Positions 1 through 12,057 of a stretch of 64,000 nt of DNA are shown one piece after another. Position numbers and translations under genes: made by a program. Each line of letters starts with the position of its first letter. Position 1 is the stretch's first letter. The notes under the pieces were generated by a model that was not told where the DNA came from, did not search any database, and saw nothing but the letters and a program-made list of their open reading frames with translations. The stretch comes from Ceratopteris richardii (taxonomy: Eukaryota > Streptophyta > Polypodiopsida > Polypodiales > Pteridaceae), in contig CM035413.1 in NCBI GenBank assembly GCA_020310875.1, forward strand, positions 160,130,306 through 160,194,305. Reading direction: 5' to 3'.

Positions 1-1000
1 TCTTTTGATATACCTAAGAACTCTTTGTCCTACAACCCAATGTTGATCATTCGGACAATGCATAAACTGTGAAAGAACTCCTACTACATAACTAAGATCT
101 GATCTTGTTAGCATAGCATAAATCAAGCTTCCCACTAAAGATTGATACTTTCTCATATCTTTAAACTCTGCACCATCATATTTGCTGAGTTTATGATTTA
201 CCTCAAGTGGTGTTGAGGCTTCTCTGCAATTCTCCATGTTAAACTTCTTCAGTAAGTTGAGAAGATACCTTTCTTGTGAAACATATACACCATGATCTGT
301 ATATGTGACTTCCATTCCAAGAAAATATGATAACTTTGCTAGATCACTGATCTTGAACTCTTTTTCAAGCAATCTCTTTACCTCCTTGATTCCTTCGTCT
401 GAGGTTCCTGCGATTATAATGTCATTAACATAAATACAAATGTACATCATACCTTCATCTGTTCTCTTAATGAGTAGACTTGCATTTGCCTTTGAACTTT
501 GGTATGCAAGATCATTGGGATACTTCACAAGTCTATAATTCCAAGCTCTTGGAGCTTGCTTCAATCCATATAGTGCTCTTCTTAATCTACAAACATGATT
601 TGGGTAACTAGAACTTACAAACCCTTCAGGTTGTTCCATGTAGACTTCATCTGATATATATCCATTTAGAATACATTCTTTATATCGAATTGACTTAGCT
701 TCCATCCTTTTGATGGTGCTATAGCAATCACTGTCCATAGTTGACATCTTTGCCACTGGACTGAATGTCTCATCATAATCTATGCCATGCATCTGAGCAT
801 AGCCTTTGACTACCAGTCTAGCTTTGTATATCACTATTCTTCCATCTACAAGTTTCTTAACTTTGTAAACCCATTTATTTCCAATCACTTTCTTATCATT
901 TGGTTTTGGAACAAGTTCCCAAGTCTTCTTCTCTTCAAGCGCATTGAACTCCTCCTTCATTGCTTCTTCCTATTTTTCCTTACCTTTTGCTTCACTTTAA
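1..1000 (-). pseudogene. E1 reverse transcriptase region (Copia)
   Basis: The minus strand reads Copia-type RT words, including LKQAPRAW near 540-565 and a downstream stretch like SLIYAMLTRSDL near 95-140 that in this family leads into RNase H. RT would copy element RNA into cDNA inside virus-like particles. This is a fossil part of E1; the RNase H end lies beyond the window. Confidence 0.85.
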
Positions 1001-1450
1001 TTTTGAGGTTCTTCATCTTCCTTTACTAAGTAAGCATAGTTTCTCTGAGTCAAATAAGAAGTATCATAGGAACACCTTGTTGATTGTTTCCTTACTCTGT
1101 TTGACCTTCTTGGTTCATATTCGTCATGTGTATCTGAATACACTTCTTCATCAAATCTCGATGCATCTTCATTTCTCATAACCGATCCGATCCTGGATGT
1201 ACTTGCCTGCATATAATCTTCATCTCCATTCACCTGCATATGTGACTTACCTTTTTCATTTATTCTTACCTCTTCTTCAAATCTTTCATCAGTATGCTCT
1301 TTATCTACATACCAACTCTTCTCTTCATCCAATGTCACATCTTTGGAAACGATAAATTGTTAAGTTAAAGGAATCCATAACCTATAACCCATCTGCTTTT
1401 CATCATATCCAATGAGCACGTATTTTTCAGCTTTTGGTTCAAGCTTATGT

Positions 1451-2095
1451 CTAAGTTGTGATGGGACATAAAGCAACTGATCCAAACACTTTGTAATGAT
1501 CAAGTGTTGGCTTCTTACCCCACCAAGCTTCATAAGGCGTCATTCCATTTAAAGCTGCACATGGTAATTTGTTTACAAGATATGTGGCTGTATTTACAGC
1601 CTCAGCCCAAAGATAGTTTGGACAATTCATCTCCTTTAACATTGCCCTGGCAAACTCAACCAGAGTTCGATTTCTCCTTTTTGCTACTCCATTTTGTTTC
1701 GGTGTATACCTACAAGTTATTTCCTTTTTGATACATGAATTCCACAGATAATCATTGAATTCTTGAGAAAAATATTCTCCTCTTCCATCAGACCTTAGTC
1801 TTTTGAGTTTTTGTCCTGTAAGTCTTTAAGCATATGCATGAAAACGCCTGAGAGCTCCAAATACTTTTGAATTCTCTTTCAAAACATAAAGTGTTATCCA
1901 TCTTGTTGCATCATCAATAAAAAGAACGTAATACCTTGAACGACTAATAGATCCTTCTTTTGTCGGTCCCCATACATCTGTATGTATGAGTTCTATCAAA
2001 CCATCATGTTTGTAACCATTTTTCTGAAATGGTAACATGTGTGCTTTTCCCATCTCACAGGCTTCACATTTGTGAATCATATGTTGATTCTTCAT
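1451..2095 (-). pseudogene. E1 integrase region (Copia)
   Basis: Minus-strand reading frames carry Copia integrase landmarks: HTDVWGPT and FIDDATR in the catalytic core (about 1900-2000), and the C-terminal words TPYEAWWGKKP and VFGSVA near 1460-1560. Integrase inserts the cDNA into the chromosome. Fossil part of E1. Confidence 0.85.
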
Positions 2096-3025
2096 ATTTG
2101 CAATCCTCTTACGGATTGTTTCTCCACCATCATTTTGATTCCTTTTTCATTAAAGTGTCCTAACCTCTTATACCAAAGATCCAATTCTGTAAAAACTTCA
2201 TCACCATGTGTGATTAATGCTTGACCAACATTCCCTAGTACTTTAAGAGTAAAAAGTCTACCTTCCTTTTTACCATAGACAATTTTCTTGTATCCATTCT
2301 TTGGATCTTCAACAAATACTCCTTGATTTGTAAACCTGACTTGAAAACCTTTTTCTACTATCTCTCCTATGCTGATCAGATTCTTCGGGATTGTTGCAAC
2401 ATACAAAACATTTGTTAGTAGGTGAGCTCCATTCTTACACTTTACCTTTCCAATCGACCTCACATTATGTTTTGTGTTATCACCTGTTTGTACTGTATGA
2501 TTCAAAATACCTCCTTCTAGTTCTGATAGCAATTCTTTATTTCCTGACAAATGATTTGAACAACCAGAGTCAATATAGAATACCTTGAGATCTTCATTCT
2601 TTGACATGCTTATCGAATTCATCATCAACATTGTATGATTGTCATTCTGCGTATCATTCGCATAGTTGTAGTAGGTAGTGTTGTGAGACTGATTCTGTCC
2701 CCAACTTCTTGCTCCACCTCTACCATATCCACCTCTTTGGCTTTGTCTACCTCTTTAATATCTTCCACTTCTGCCTCTGTTGTTGTTATTTTGATTCTGA
2801 CTTGATCCTTGAGAATTATGCCAGCAATCATGAGCCAAATGATTGCTTAATCCACAGATCCAACAAGACTTCTTGTTGTTATTCTGATTACCTCTTCCTT
2901 TTGTATTACCTCTACTTTTACTTCTGACATTACCTCTTCCTCTTGCATAATTTGCTTGAGTAGTCAGCTCTTCTTAATCATTTTCTTTTCCTTTATCACC
3001 TTTCTCCTTATTCTTTGCGTCACAG
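2092..3025 (-). pseudogene. E1 gag tail, protease and GAG-pre-integrase
   Basis: A protease-like YIDSGCSNHLSG motif lies near 2560-2590, and the GAG-pre-integrase word LDLWYKRLGH near 2150-2190. Farther right, about 2820-2870, a CCHC zinc-knuckle stretch (CWICGLSNH) and an Arg/Gly-rich tail mark the end of gag. The N-terminal half of gag is not present in this window. Confidence 0.8.
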
Positions 3026-3028
3026 CAA

Positions 3029-4149
3029 AAGCTTGAAAAACTAAGCTACGGAATTTGCCACATCACAAGAACTAAGCTATAGTGATATTATAACACCTCT
3101 ATAATCATCAGTAGCTTAGCAACCTTTCTAAAACTGAAAAACTTTATAACTATATTTAGTGAAATATGAAGATTCACTTTACAAAAAACTTTGCCTTTTC
3201 TTCAGGCTTCAATTCTGATCTGATTCACTTCAATCTTTACAATTCTTTGTTTTCTTAGTGTTAGATATTCTTCTCGCCACTTAGTTGTGTCAAAACTGTG
3301 TTTTGAACTTACCAGAATTTCACTTGGACTCCACAGGACTGTTACTCGACGGTCATCGTAATCTTATCGAAATCTTACTAGAATCAACTACAAATCTCTT
3401 TGTAGTTAAGTTACTTTGAATAGTTGTAAATGAAGTAAGGAAGTAATACTTGAGCTTCCTTCAGTGAACAGAATTTATCTGAAGTTTGAAGAAAAACTTC
3501 ACCAATTCTGGATGCCTTTACGGTGAGACTTAGTATTGTGCGTACATGTCCCGTTTCACAAAACTCTTTTGATCAGTTTGTAGTTGAGACTATTGGCTTC
3601 AAGATAAACTATCACTCATAAAAAGATTTACACTAGACTGCGAGACCTAACTTGTAGAAGTACCGTAAAATGTGTACTGAGAAAACTGTAACTGTTAACT
3701 AACTTTCACAGTAATATGAAATCACTTATATTTCTTCACACAAGAAGAATGCGCTCAGATCTTTCCACATAAGTATGTGTTTTCTATTAGAGAAGATGTG
3801 TACAGAATGGCTTGGCCTCACTTCACTCATAGCCACGGAAAACTCTCCTATGCTAAGTAGTTCTTCCTTACCATCTCTCTTTCATATGAATACCCGATAG
3901 TTCGGGTTCTATTATTCATCTGTACATACCCACTCTTGCGCCTACTACACATACATCTACTCACATCTACCTTCTCTTCTTTTTAAGCATTTTCTCAACT
4001 CTCTTATATACATTTTTTATCTGAGATTCAAAAAACTCATAATTCTGGAAGTTTCTACGCTGTACATTATAGGCATGAATTTGTCTCTTCACTAAGGCTT
4101 TGATTTTTCTGAATGATTTGTTTCTGCTTCTCTTCGTCTTTCTTTATCC
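3029..4149 (-). other. Non-coding stretch, possibly LTR material
   Basis: About 1.1 kb with no coding similarity lies between two Copia fragments. On the minus strand there is a TATATAAG box near 4005-4013 followed by T-rich and short-repeat sequence, the layout of an LTR U3-R-U5. I cannot find a TG/CA boundary pair or a second copy in the window, so the LTR reading is only a guess. Confidence 0.35.
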
Positions 4150-5326
4150 TTCATACATCTTCAAGTCTTTATGTCTAATTAGTGAGTGAATCTTCAACAT
4201 TACTTTCAACAGTATAACCAGCAAGTATACATTTCTTTGCCTTGTCATGAAGTTTGTGATGTTGTTGTGATGGCACAACAGCATATGCCAAACATCCAAA
4301 CACACGCATATGAGTAACCATAGGCTTATGACCATTCCAAGCCTCATAAGGAGTGATGACTCCCAATGCTTTTGTAGGGCAGCGATTCAACACATAATTT
4401 TCACACATGATCATTCCATCCAAAACTTATTAGGAAGATGCTTTTCTTTAACCATACATCGTGCCATTTCAAGAAGAGTTCTATTTTTACGCTCAGCAAC
4501 ACCATTTTGTTGAGGTGTATATGGCACCGTACATCGGTGTGAAATACCTCTTTCATGAAGAAAAGCATTAAACTCATGTGACATGTATTCACCACCACGA
4601 TCAGTGCGTAGAGTCAAAACCTTTGTGAAGAAAATGTTTCAACCATAGCTAAAAATGCTTTGAAGCAAGAAAATACCTCATTCTTTGCTTTCATAGGATA
4701 CACCCATGTATGGTGAGTAGCATCATCAATGAAGTTAACAAAATATACATGCTTCCCAAAAGATGGAGTATTGACGAGACCACATACATCACTATGAACA
4801 AGCTGCAATTTTCTTATAGTGTGTGTATGACTATCTTTTGGAAAAGAAGCACGATGCATTTTTCCATGAATGCAACCTTCAAATGCATGCTTTTCAATGG
4901 ACTCAAGTGTAGGCAAGCCAATAACCATGTCCTTCTTTTGCAAGTATAGCAAACTATTGAAGTTTAAGTGACCAAAAGGAGCATACCAAAGCTCCATTTT
5001 AGCCATGGAAGAAGTATGAGCAACCAAGGCATTCGAGGCAACCCTCTTGTATGTATCCATGCAATACAAACCATTACATAATGTACTGGACATCATGATA
5101 ACATCGTCGTTGCCGAAATCATGAACCATACACTTATCATCAACAAAGTGTACATGAAGTCCATCTTTGGCAATCAACAGAACTAAAATTAAGCTCTTCT
5201 TTATACCGGGCACATACAATGCATCTTTCAAGAGAATCACACATCTATTTGCAGCCGTAAGCTCAATTTCTCCTACTCCAATGATAGGATAAGAGAACTC
5301 ATTCTCTAAAGTTGGTATCAAAGAAA
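4150..5326 (-). mobile_element. Ty1/Copia fragment E2 (protease end to integrase)
   Basis: The minus strand holds the end of the protease region (SYPIIGVGEIELT near 5270, ALYVPGIKKS near 5200), a GAG-pre-integrase segment, the integrase core (VHSDVCG, FIDDATHHTW, DRGGEY) and the integrase C-terminal word TPYEAWNGHKP. The wording is close to the C/H family. Both ends are truncated against other repeats and no LTR is visible. Broken, with several breaks. Confidence 0.85.
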
Positions 5327-5471
5327 ACTTTGTGTTGAAGCTTCATGAATACAGTTGGAGTTAAAGCAAACCAAAAGAGGAGCTACAAAGCAAGGAGGAG
5401 CTTCAAAAATGCAAGAGTAAAGGACAATATAACTATTCAAGGTAACTCTCAAAGTTTCTGATAGTCTTCAA

Positions 5472-6345
5472 TGGCTGACTTGGGTTAACAAGTAGAGAAA
5501 CTGTATAAGGATAACTATCCCATGTGGAAGTTAGAATGACCAACTACGTAATGGGCAAAGGCTTTTGGGGTATTGTGAGCGGCAATGATGCTCAACCTTA
5601 AATCAATCAAGCTATGACCACCAAAGTCCAAAGGAGGCAAGCAAAAGAATGGGAAGAGAGGAATAGGAGAGTCATGTTCCTCATTTCACAAGTCATTAAT
5701 AATGCCATGGTAGGGCATAGTCAACATCTACAGAATGTTAACGATGCTTGGGAAGCTCTTGAAAGGATGTATTCAACAAATACCAAAGTTAGGAAACTTC
5801 AACTCAAGAATAAGTTGAACACAATCAAGAAAAGTTTGAGTCAATCCATAGTTGAATATACTTTGAAGATTAAGGATCTAAGGGATGCTTTAGCTTCTAT
5901 TGGCACAATGGTTGAAGATGAAGATCTTGTGTGTTATACTCTCAATGGATTGAGAGAAGATGAAAAATTTAAGCCATTTATAACTTCCAATTAACTTGAA
6001 AGATGCATATCGAGGTTTTGAACAAGGAATCCCTCATCTTGTCATAGAATATCTTAACTTTGGTGGCCCCAAAGGAAAGGACAAACACAACCAAATGTTA
6101 TATGTAGGTCAAGGTAAAGGAAGGAACTCAAGAGGAGGCTCAAGAGGAAAAGGAGGACGTCAAAACAACTCCAAATACAATCAAAAAAATTTGAAAGACA
6201 ACAAGGATGCATCAAATGGCAACACACAAGGAAGAGGTCAAGGTAGAAGTAGAGGAAGAGGTCGAGGCTCTTACAATTCTCATAAAGGTATAACATGATA
6301 TCATTGTGGTAAAGTATGACACTATGCTAGTGATTGTTGTCTGAA
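5472..6345 (+). pseudogene. Fragment A gag
   Basis: It begins with MADLG, as in D, and carries the UBN2-type gag core (KLQLKNKLNTIKKSLSQS near 5790-5850, DALASIGTMVEDEDLVCYTL near 5880-5940). A basic Gly/Arg-rich tail and a zinc-knuckle stretch near 6300-6345 follow. Gag would form the particle shell and bind element RNA. Fossil. Confidence 0.8.
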
Positions 6346-6433
6346 GAATGGAAGACCAAATGGAGGCAATCAAAGAGGCCAAAACAACTATGCAAGCACC
6401 ACAAGTGAAGGAAGCAAGGACACACTACTTGCA

Positions 6434-7720
6434 ATGAGACATGAGTATAGAAGCTCTTTTGAAGATGAGAACAAATGGTACATTGATTCAAGTTGTAGTA
6501 ACCATATGTCATGCCAAGGAAGTTTGTTCACTAATCTACAGGTAACAAGTGGAAAAGAATTGGTAGAACCAGGTGATGATACTCAACACATGATTGAACA
6601 TATAGGAGATATAAGGCTTGGAGATACAAGTAGAGAAAAGGTACTATCTAATGTTCTTCATGTTCCTACAATTTCAAATAACTTGATTTTAGTAGGAAAG
6701 ATGGTAGAGAAGAGTTATGACGTCATATTCAATGAGAACTGGTGCTTCATAAAGAATCTAAAGGAAGGCTTCAAGTTCATTGCTCCAGGTAGAAGAGAAG
6801 GAAGGATGTTCACTTTGTACGTCCAACATCCACATGGAAATTTCATGTACATTGAATGTGGGAACAAGAAGATTTCAGCGCTCGAATTATGGCACAAAAG
6901 AATAGGACACATCAACATTCCAAAGCTTGAAGGACATGAGGAAACATGAAGTGGTAAGAGGTCTTCCAAAATTTAATAGCATTGGACTACATGAGTTATG
7001 TGAAGATTGTCAATTAGGAAAGCAAACAAGACAGCCATTCAAGAGGAGAAATTATGTGGCCCCAAATGTCTTGGACTTGATACATACAGATGTATGGGAA
7101 CCAACCCATGAGGTATCAATGGGTGGGAATAGATTTTTTGTCACCTTCATTGATGATCACAGAAGAAAGGTATGGCTGTTTTGTATGAAGCAAAAATCAA
7201 AGGTGTTTTCTATATTCAAAAGATTCAAAGTAGAAGTTGAGAAAGAAACAGCAAGGTCTATCAAAATCTTTAGGTCCGATGGTGGAGGAGAATACTTCTC
7301 CAAAGAATTTTCAGATTTTCTACAAGAGAATGGGATCAAAAGGGAGTTTACTTGTAGGTATACACCACAATAAAATGGAGTAGCTGAGAGGAAAAATAGG
7401 AAAATTTTTGAAATTTCAAGATGCATGCTCAACGAGATGAAGGTACCATTGTACTATTGGATTGAAGCTACAACAACCTCCATTTACTTGATGAATAGGT
7501 GCACAACATCGGGAATACATCACTTGACTCCAAAGGAGGTATATTTTGGTAAGAAACTTGATCTTACACACCTCAAAGTGTTTGGATGTTTTTGCTTTGT
7601 TCACATTCCACAAGAAGTTATGGAACCAAGGTTAGAAAAATGCATTTTCATCGGCTAATCGACGAAGCAAAAAGGATACAAGTGTTACAACCCTAGAACA
7701 AAGGAAGTAAGAGTCTCACA
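6434..7720 (+). pseudogene. Fragment A protease, GAG-pre-integrase and integrase
   Basis: Visible words in order are YIDSSCSNHMSC (protease-like), LELWHKRIGHINIPKL (GAG-pre-integrase), DLIHTDVW, FIDDHRRKVW and RSDGGGEYFS (integrase core), and KVFGCFCFVHIP (integrase C-terminus). The acidic Ser-rich spacer runs on to 8100. Fossil copy of the D-family pol. Confidence 0.85.
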
Positions 7721-8100
7721 AGATGTGGTCTTTGATGAACTAAGACCATGGTATGAAGATAACGGAAAGGAAAAGAGTTTTGAAGAAGATTGTGATGATT
7801 ATGCAGGAACAAATCAAAGAGAAGTTCAACAATCAAGCACAAAGGTTTCAGGTCCAGAGGCATCTACATCAAATGAAGAATGTTCAACATCAAGGGGGAG
7901 TCATTCTTTGTCTCCAAATTCAGCTCATAGTAGAGCCAAAGAAGCAAGTGCTACTCCAAATGGTGAGATAGATTCAAGTGAAGAAGAGTATGAAGAGGTA
8001 ATCACTCCGAAGGTAAAGCTGAGTAGGTTAGAGAAGCAACTTTCTAAAGGCAATGAAAGAAGATCTTCAAGGACAAGGTATCCAACTCAAAGGTTGAGTT

Positions 8101-8185
8101 TATTTAACATTCATTGGAAATTTTATCTTGTGTCTTTCTATATCTCAAATATCTCCTTCAAATCTTATATATTCTGTGTAGAGAG
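8101..8185 (+). repeat. D-family LTR fragment next to A
   Basis: This short AT-rich stretch matches the inner part of the D LTR (complement of about 18645-18720): ATTCATTGGAAAT, TTATCTTGTGT and ATCAAATATCTC-like words occur in the same order. Its orientation agrees with fragment A, so the two are probably remains of one insertion. It ends against the minus-strand element B. Confidence 0.65.
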
Positions 8186-8239
8186 GTTCTCCTCCATGAC
8201 TTATTTTTCCCTTTCATCAACTAATGACCTTCTCACCCG

Positions 8240-8602
8240 TGAATTACTTCTCTTAACAAAAAGAGAAGTATTTGCTTTATTCATGATGAGTCCTTGATCT
8301 TGAAGGTATGTATTCAACCTATGGTTCCATGCCCTAGGTGCCTGCTTCAATCCATAAAGAGATTTGTTCAGTTTACACACATGATTTACCTTATTTGGGT
8401 CCTCATAACAAGGAGGTTGAAACATGTAAACCTCCTCTGGAATCCAGCCATTAAGAAATGCATTTTTTACATCCAATTGGTACCTGTTCAAATTCTTTGA
8501 TGCAGCCACACTTACCAATACCTTGATGGTTGGAATTTTGGCCATAGGTGAGAATATTTCTTCATAATCAACTCCTTGGGTTTGTGAAAAACCCTTAGCC
8601 AC
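8240..8602 (-). pseudogene. Fragment B reverse transcriptase, N-terminal part
   Basis: Minus-strand RT words: MAKGFSQTQGVDYEEIFSP, LDVKNAFLNG, EEVYMFQPP, LYGLKQAPRAW. The catalytic YxDD part of the palm is not present in this fragment. Fossil. Confidence 0.85.
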
Positions 8603-8673
8603 AAGTCTAGCTTTCTACTTGCTTATTGATCCATCTGAATTTCTCTTGATCTTGTAAATCCATCTAGACCAAA

Positions 8674-9903
8674 TTACCTTCCCTTCATAGACCCCTTATT
8701 TGGCACTGGCTTCCAAGTATCATTCTCCTTGAGTGCTTCAATTTCTTCATCCATAGCTTCCTTCCATTCTACCTTGGTCTTTGCCTCTTCATATGATGAT
8801 GGTTCTTCAAGTGATAAATCTTTGTCAAGATAAATAGAATGCTTAGTAACTAAGGAAGTGCCATACCCATATCTGATTGGTTTCTTGCTCTCCCTTTGTG
8901 ATCTTCTGATTGCTTGGTTAGATGATTCAGGTATATCCTCCAACTTCTTCATCTTGACTTTGCCTTTGGATTTCCATGCCTTGAATTCTTCTAGGTTGAC
9001 AATGTCCTCATCATTTGATTTGATGTCTTCAATCCGATGTGGCTCCTCTTTGGTGAGGTTTGGAAACTCCTCTTCTAATTCATAAGGAAACTTTACTTTC
9101 CTGCATTCACTTTCATACCAAGAATCATTCTCATCAAAGATAACATCTCTACTAACCATAAATCATTGGTTGGAAGGATTATAAAACCTGTGTCCTTTCT
9201 GATTCAAGTCATACCCTATGAAAATGCACTTCTCTACCTTAGGGTCTAGCTTACCTCTGATTTGAGATGGAATATGCACATAAGCAACACATCCAAAGAT
9301 CCTGCAATGATCAAGTGAAGGTCTTCTACCATGCCATGCTTCATATGGGGTAATCCCATCAACAGATTTTGATGGCAACCTGTTTACAAGATAAGTGGGA
9401 TTAGATAGACTCTCTGCCCACAACAATTTGCTAGCCTTTTCTCATTTAGCATTGACCTAGCTGTTTTAATAATTAACCTATTTCTGCTCTCTACCACCTC
9501 ATTTTGCTCAGGGGTATACCTTATTGTGATTTCCCTCTTGATTCCTCTATCTTGCAAGAATGCATCAAACTCAGTTCAAAAGTACTCACCTCCTCCATCT
9601 GACCTTAGTCTCTTTAGGCTTCTTCTTGTTTGGTTTTCCACAAGTGCGAGATACTTCTTAAAGCAATCGAATACTTCAGCTTTGTGCTTCATAAAATATA
9701 AGATAGTCCATCTATTGAAATCATCAATGAAAGATACCTTGATCCAGAAATTGAGGGATCCTTACTTGGTCCCCATACATCTGTATGGACAAGCTTTAAG
9801 TAATTCTCATGCATGTAGCTTTTCTTGGAGAAGTGTAACCCGTGAGATTTTCCAAACTAAGAAGCACCACATTTATAGATCATGTGTTGCTTGGATACAT
9901 TAG
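8674..9903 (-). pseudogene. Fragment B integrase and pre-RT spacer
   Basis: Integrase C-terminal words TPYEAWHGRRPS and RIFGCVAYVHIP lie at about 9250-9360. The core region follows to the right (to about 9903). The acidic and Ser-rich spacer with SRDVIFDENDSWYE and the pre-RT words WKEAMDEEIEALKENDTW lie at 8674-9159. Fossil. Confidence 0.8.
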
Positions 9904-9990
9904 CTATCCCAAGCACACATTCATCTCTACATATTTGCTTTAAGGTTCTCTCACCAATATGTCCTAATCTCTTATACCGAATTTCAAGCT

Positions 9991-10524
9991 CTAATAATGT
10001 TTGATCTTTGTAGTTATAAAGTGCAATATTGTTTGTATCTTCAATTCAAATATAAATAACCTACCTATCTTTTCTCCCTTGGCAATTCTCTTGAATCCAT
10101 GTTGGGGATCCTCCACAAATGCTCCATATTTGTTGAACCTAACTTGCAAACCCTTTTCCACAATCTCCTTAACACTCATCAAATTCTTGGTGATTGTATG
10201 TACATATAGAATCCTACTCAACAGATTTCTATTTCCATCAGAGGTTTTAACATTTCCTACCTTGACCACTGAGTGCTTGGTGTCATCACCTGTTTGTACT
10301 TGATGCTTTCCCTTAGGTTCTTGAAGGTCAGAGAGAATAGCTACATTGCCTGCCACATGGTTTGAACATCCTAAGTCAATGTAGAAGAGATGTTCATCAT
10401 TCATACCTTGCTTTAAAGTCATATTCATAATCAGAAGGAAATCTTGTTTTTCCTCTGTATAATTGTTGTAGTCTTTCCTTGATTTGTACCCTCCTTGGTA
10501 GTTGTTATTGTAAGTAACAGTCAT
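9991..10524 (-). pseudogene. Fragment B protease and GAG-pre-integrase
   Basis: The protease-like YIDLGCSNHVAGN motif (about 10360-10400) is followed by LLSRILYVHTITKNLMSVKE, the usual stretch between protease and GAG-pre-integrase in plant Copia. Fossil part of B. Confidence 0.75.
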
Positions 10525-11344
10525 CTATAGTGTGATTTGATAAACCACAAATATTACATGGGGAAGAGTTGACAGATCTCCCCCTACCTTGTCTACCTCC
10601 TCTGCCTCTACCTCTTGAGTTTCTTCCTCTCCTTGCATAGTTAGCTTGAGAGGTTGTACCTTCATCCTCAATCTTTTTACTTTTCTCTTTCTCTTTAGAA
10701 TTGCCTTTATCTGTATATATAGCAGAAGAGTTATTACATCTTGATGGATCTCCATTTTTGTTGAGCTCGGCTTCATGGGTAAAGAGTTTCCCCATGAGTG
10801 TGGTAAGATCTGGAATCTGCACGTCCATGTACAAATCCATAGTAGTTGTGAAGCTCTCCCACTTATCATCTACCTTAATACCCTTGATTACTTGTCTTAC
10901 AATTTGCTCCTCTTCAATCTCCTCTCCTATGCTTGCTAATTGGTCAGCCATATCCTTGACTTTGGTCACATACTCTGAGATGCCTTGCTTTGGTTGCTTT
11001 CTTTGAGTGGTAAACTCAATCCACAATTGGTTCTTCCTAGCCCTTGTGTTGAAAGAAAAATATGATGACAATGTCTTACAATTCCTAATGTGTGGAAGAA
11101 GAAAGTCAGAGATAAACGTAAGTAAGTATGACCTTGCTAATGCATCTTGGGTACACCATGAATTGAGTCTTTCATGCTCCTCTCTTGTAGGTTGTCCTTC
11201 ACTTCTGAGAATGGGCATCTCCTTATCTCCTGAGATGTATCCATAGAGACTCCTTCCTTGCAAATATTTCTTCATCCTCAAGGACCATGATTGGTACTTG
11301 TTCCTGTCCGAATTATCAATGAAATAAGGAAAACCATCTCCCAT
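10505..11344 (-). pseudogene. Fragment B gag
   Basis: An open frame of about 279 residues begins MGDGFPYFIDNSD at 11344, just inside the primer site, which fits a gag start. It carries the gag core (YVTKVKDMADQLASIGE, KLFTHEAELNKNG), a basic Arg/Gly-rich tail, and a CCHC zinc knuckle CNICGLSNHTIDDC at its C-terminus near 10510-10555. Confidence 0.85.
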
Positions 11345-11356
11345 TTTACCTTAGCT

Positions 11357-11370
11357 TGTTCTGATACCAC
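11357..11370 (-). other. Primer binding site of B
   Basis: Read on the minus strand this is TGGTATCAGAAC, the plant Copia site complementary to the 3' end of initiator tRNA-Met with one variant base. It lies between the LTR start (11374) and the gag start (11344). Confidence 0.75.
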
Positions 11371-11373
11371 TAT

Positions 11374-11657
11374 TGGAAAAGATAGATGGACACTCCAAGA
11401 AATGAGTTGGTACTGCTAATCCTTGCTTAGTAACTACCCCCTTTCACTTCAGAGTTGAAAGAGGGCAGTTACTGCCCTCTTTCACTTTAGAGTTGATTTG
11501 TAGGCCCTTTTAGCTCTCCAATGACACTAAATAAGTGCCTATGTACTTTGAAGATGATTCAAGTAATGATTGATTCAAAATAGGTAACTTCACAATTCAC
11601 AATGCATCAAAAACCTTGTATTTCGGTTCACACACCTCCTGCATGTTAAGCTCAGTG
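11374..11657 (-). repeat. Start of B 5' LTR (interrupted by C)
   Basis: The sequence begins TGGAAAAG directly beside the B primer site, which is where a 5' LTR should abut. It continues without coding sequence to the insertion point of element C. It contains a direct repeat, CTTTCACTTCAGAGTTGA / CTTTCACTTTAGAGTTGA, and a near-perfect palindrome. The far LTR end after C is not identified, and no second LTR is in the window. Confidence 0.5.
11457..11483. repeat. 27-bp palindrome in B LTR
   Basis: GAAAGAGGGCAGT, one base, then ACTGCCCTCTTTC: two perfect 13-base arms with a single-base centre. One arm overlaps the second of two direct copies of CTTTCACTTYAGAGTTGA. Confidence 0.9.
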
Positions 11658-11662
11658 TTTCT

Positions 11663-11893
11663 TGTTGGAGATAGACGTCTGCGGAAGCACGCGAACAACA
11701 CAAGGAAGAAGAAGAAGCTTGGAGCACAAACACAGAATACTGAATGTATTACTGGAGAATGTACAAAGATAAGTAGCCCATTAGGGCAAAAGGCGTATGT
11801 ACAAGCCGGGGGAAAAAAACCTCCTAAAGAGGGAAAAAAGTGCCCCGGTGGTCCTAGAGTGTTCACACACATCACTACCTAAATATATCAACA
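11663..11893 (-). repeat. C left LTR (3' LTR)
   Basis: 231 bp, TGTTGGAGATAG to ATATATCAACA, same length as the right copy. The A-rich polypurine side (complement of TCCCTGCT) abuts it at 11894. Confidence 0.95.
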
Positions 11894-12057
11894 AATCCCT
11901 GCTGGGAGTGATGCGGTGAACAAGGAGCTGGCACTCATGTATAAGGAAGTGCCAAGCTATGTGGAAATCACTCCACAAAAGGAAGTAAGCCCAAAGCTTT
12001 GCGGAAAGCTTCAAACTTCTCCCTAGGCAGAGCCTTCATGAAAAGGTCTGCAATGTT

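Larger units (their letters stand above)
1..3028 (-). mobile_element. Ty1/Copia fragment E1 (runs off left edge)
   Basis: Minus-strand Copia pol order is visible from right to left: gag tail with zinc knuckle, protease, GAG-pre-integrase, integrase, reverse transcriptase. The left edge of the window cuts it near the RT-RNase H junction, and on the right it stops abruptly in gag near 3028. No LTR or primer site of its own can be seen. It looks old and broken, with more than five breaks. The family differs from C and H (different protease and gag spacer sequence). Confidence 0.9.
5327..8100 (+). mobile_element. Ty1/Copia fragment A, same family as D
   Basis: A plus-strand copy of the family of element D. 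It starts in the untranslated leader just after the primer-site region and runs through gag, zinc knuckle, protease, integrase and the acidic spacer before RT. The nucleotide match to D, read on the opposite strand, is evident along the whole length (leader words AAAGAGGAGCTA and AACTCTCAAAG). RT and RNase H are not present. It looks old, with about five or more breaks. Confidence 0.9.
8186..11373 (-). mobile_element. Ty1/Copia fragment B
   Basis: A minus-strand Copia with primer site, gag, protease, integrase and the first part of RT. The left end stops in RT against the A/LTR fragment. The primer-site complement (TTGTTCTGATACCA, 11357-11370) is followed by the start of its 5' LTR at about 11374. 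The copy is broken, with several breaks. It is a separate family from C and D judging by its gag (MGDGFPYFIDNSDRNKY). Confidence 0.9.
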
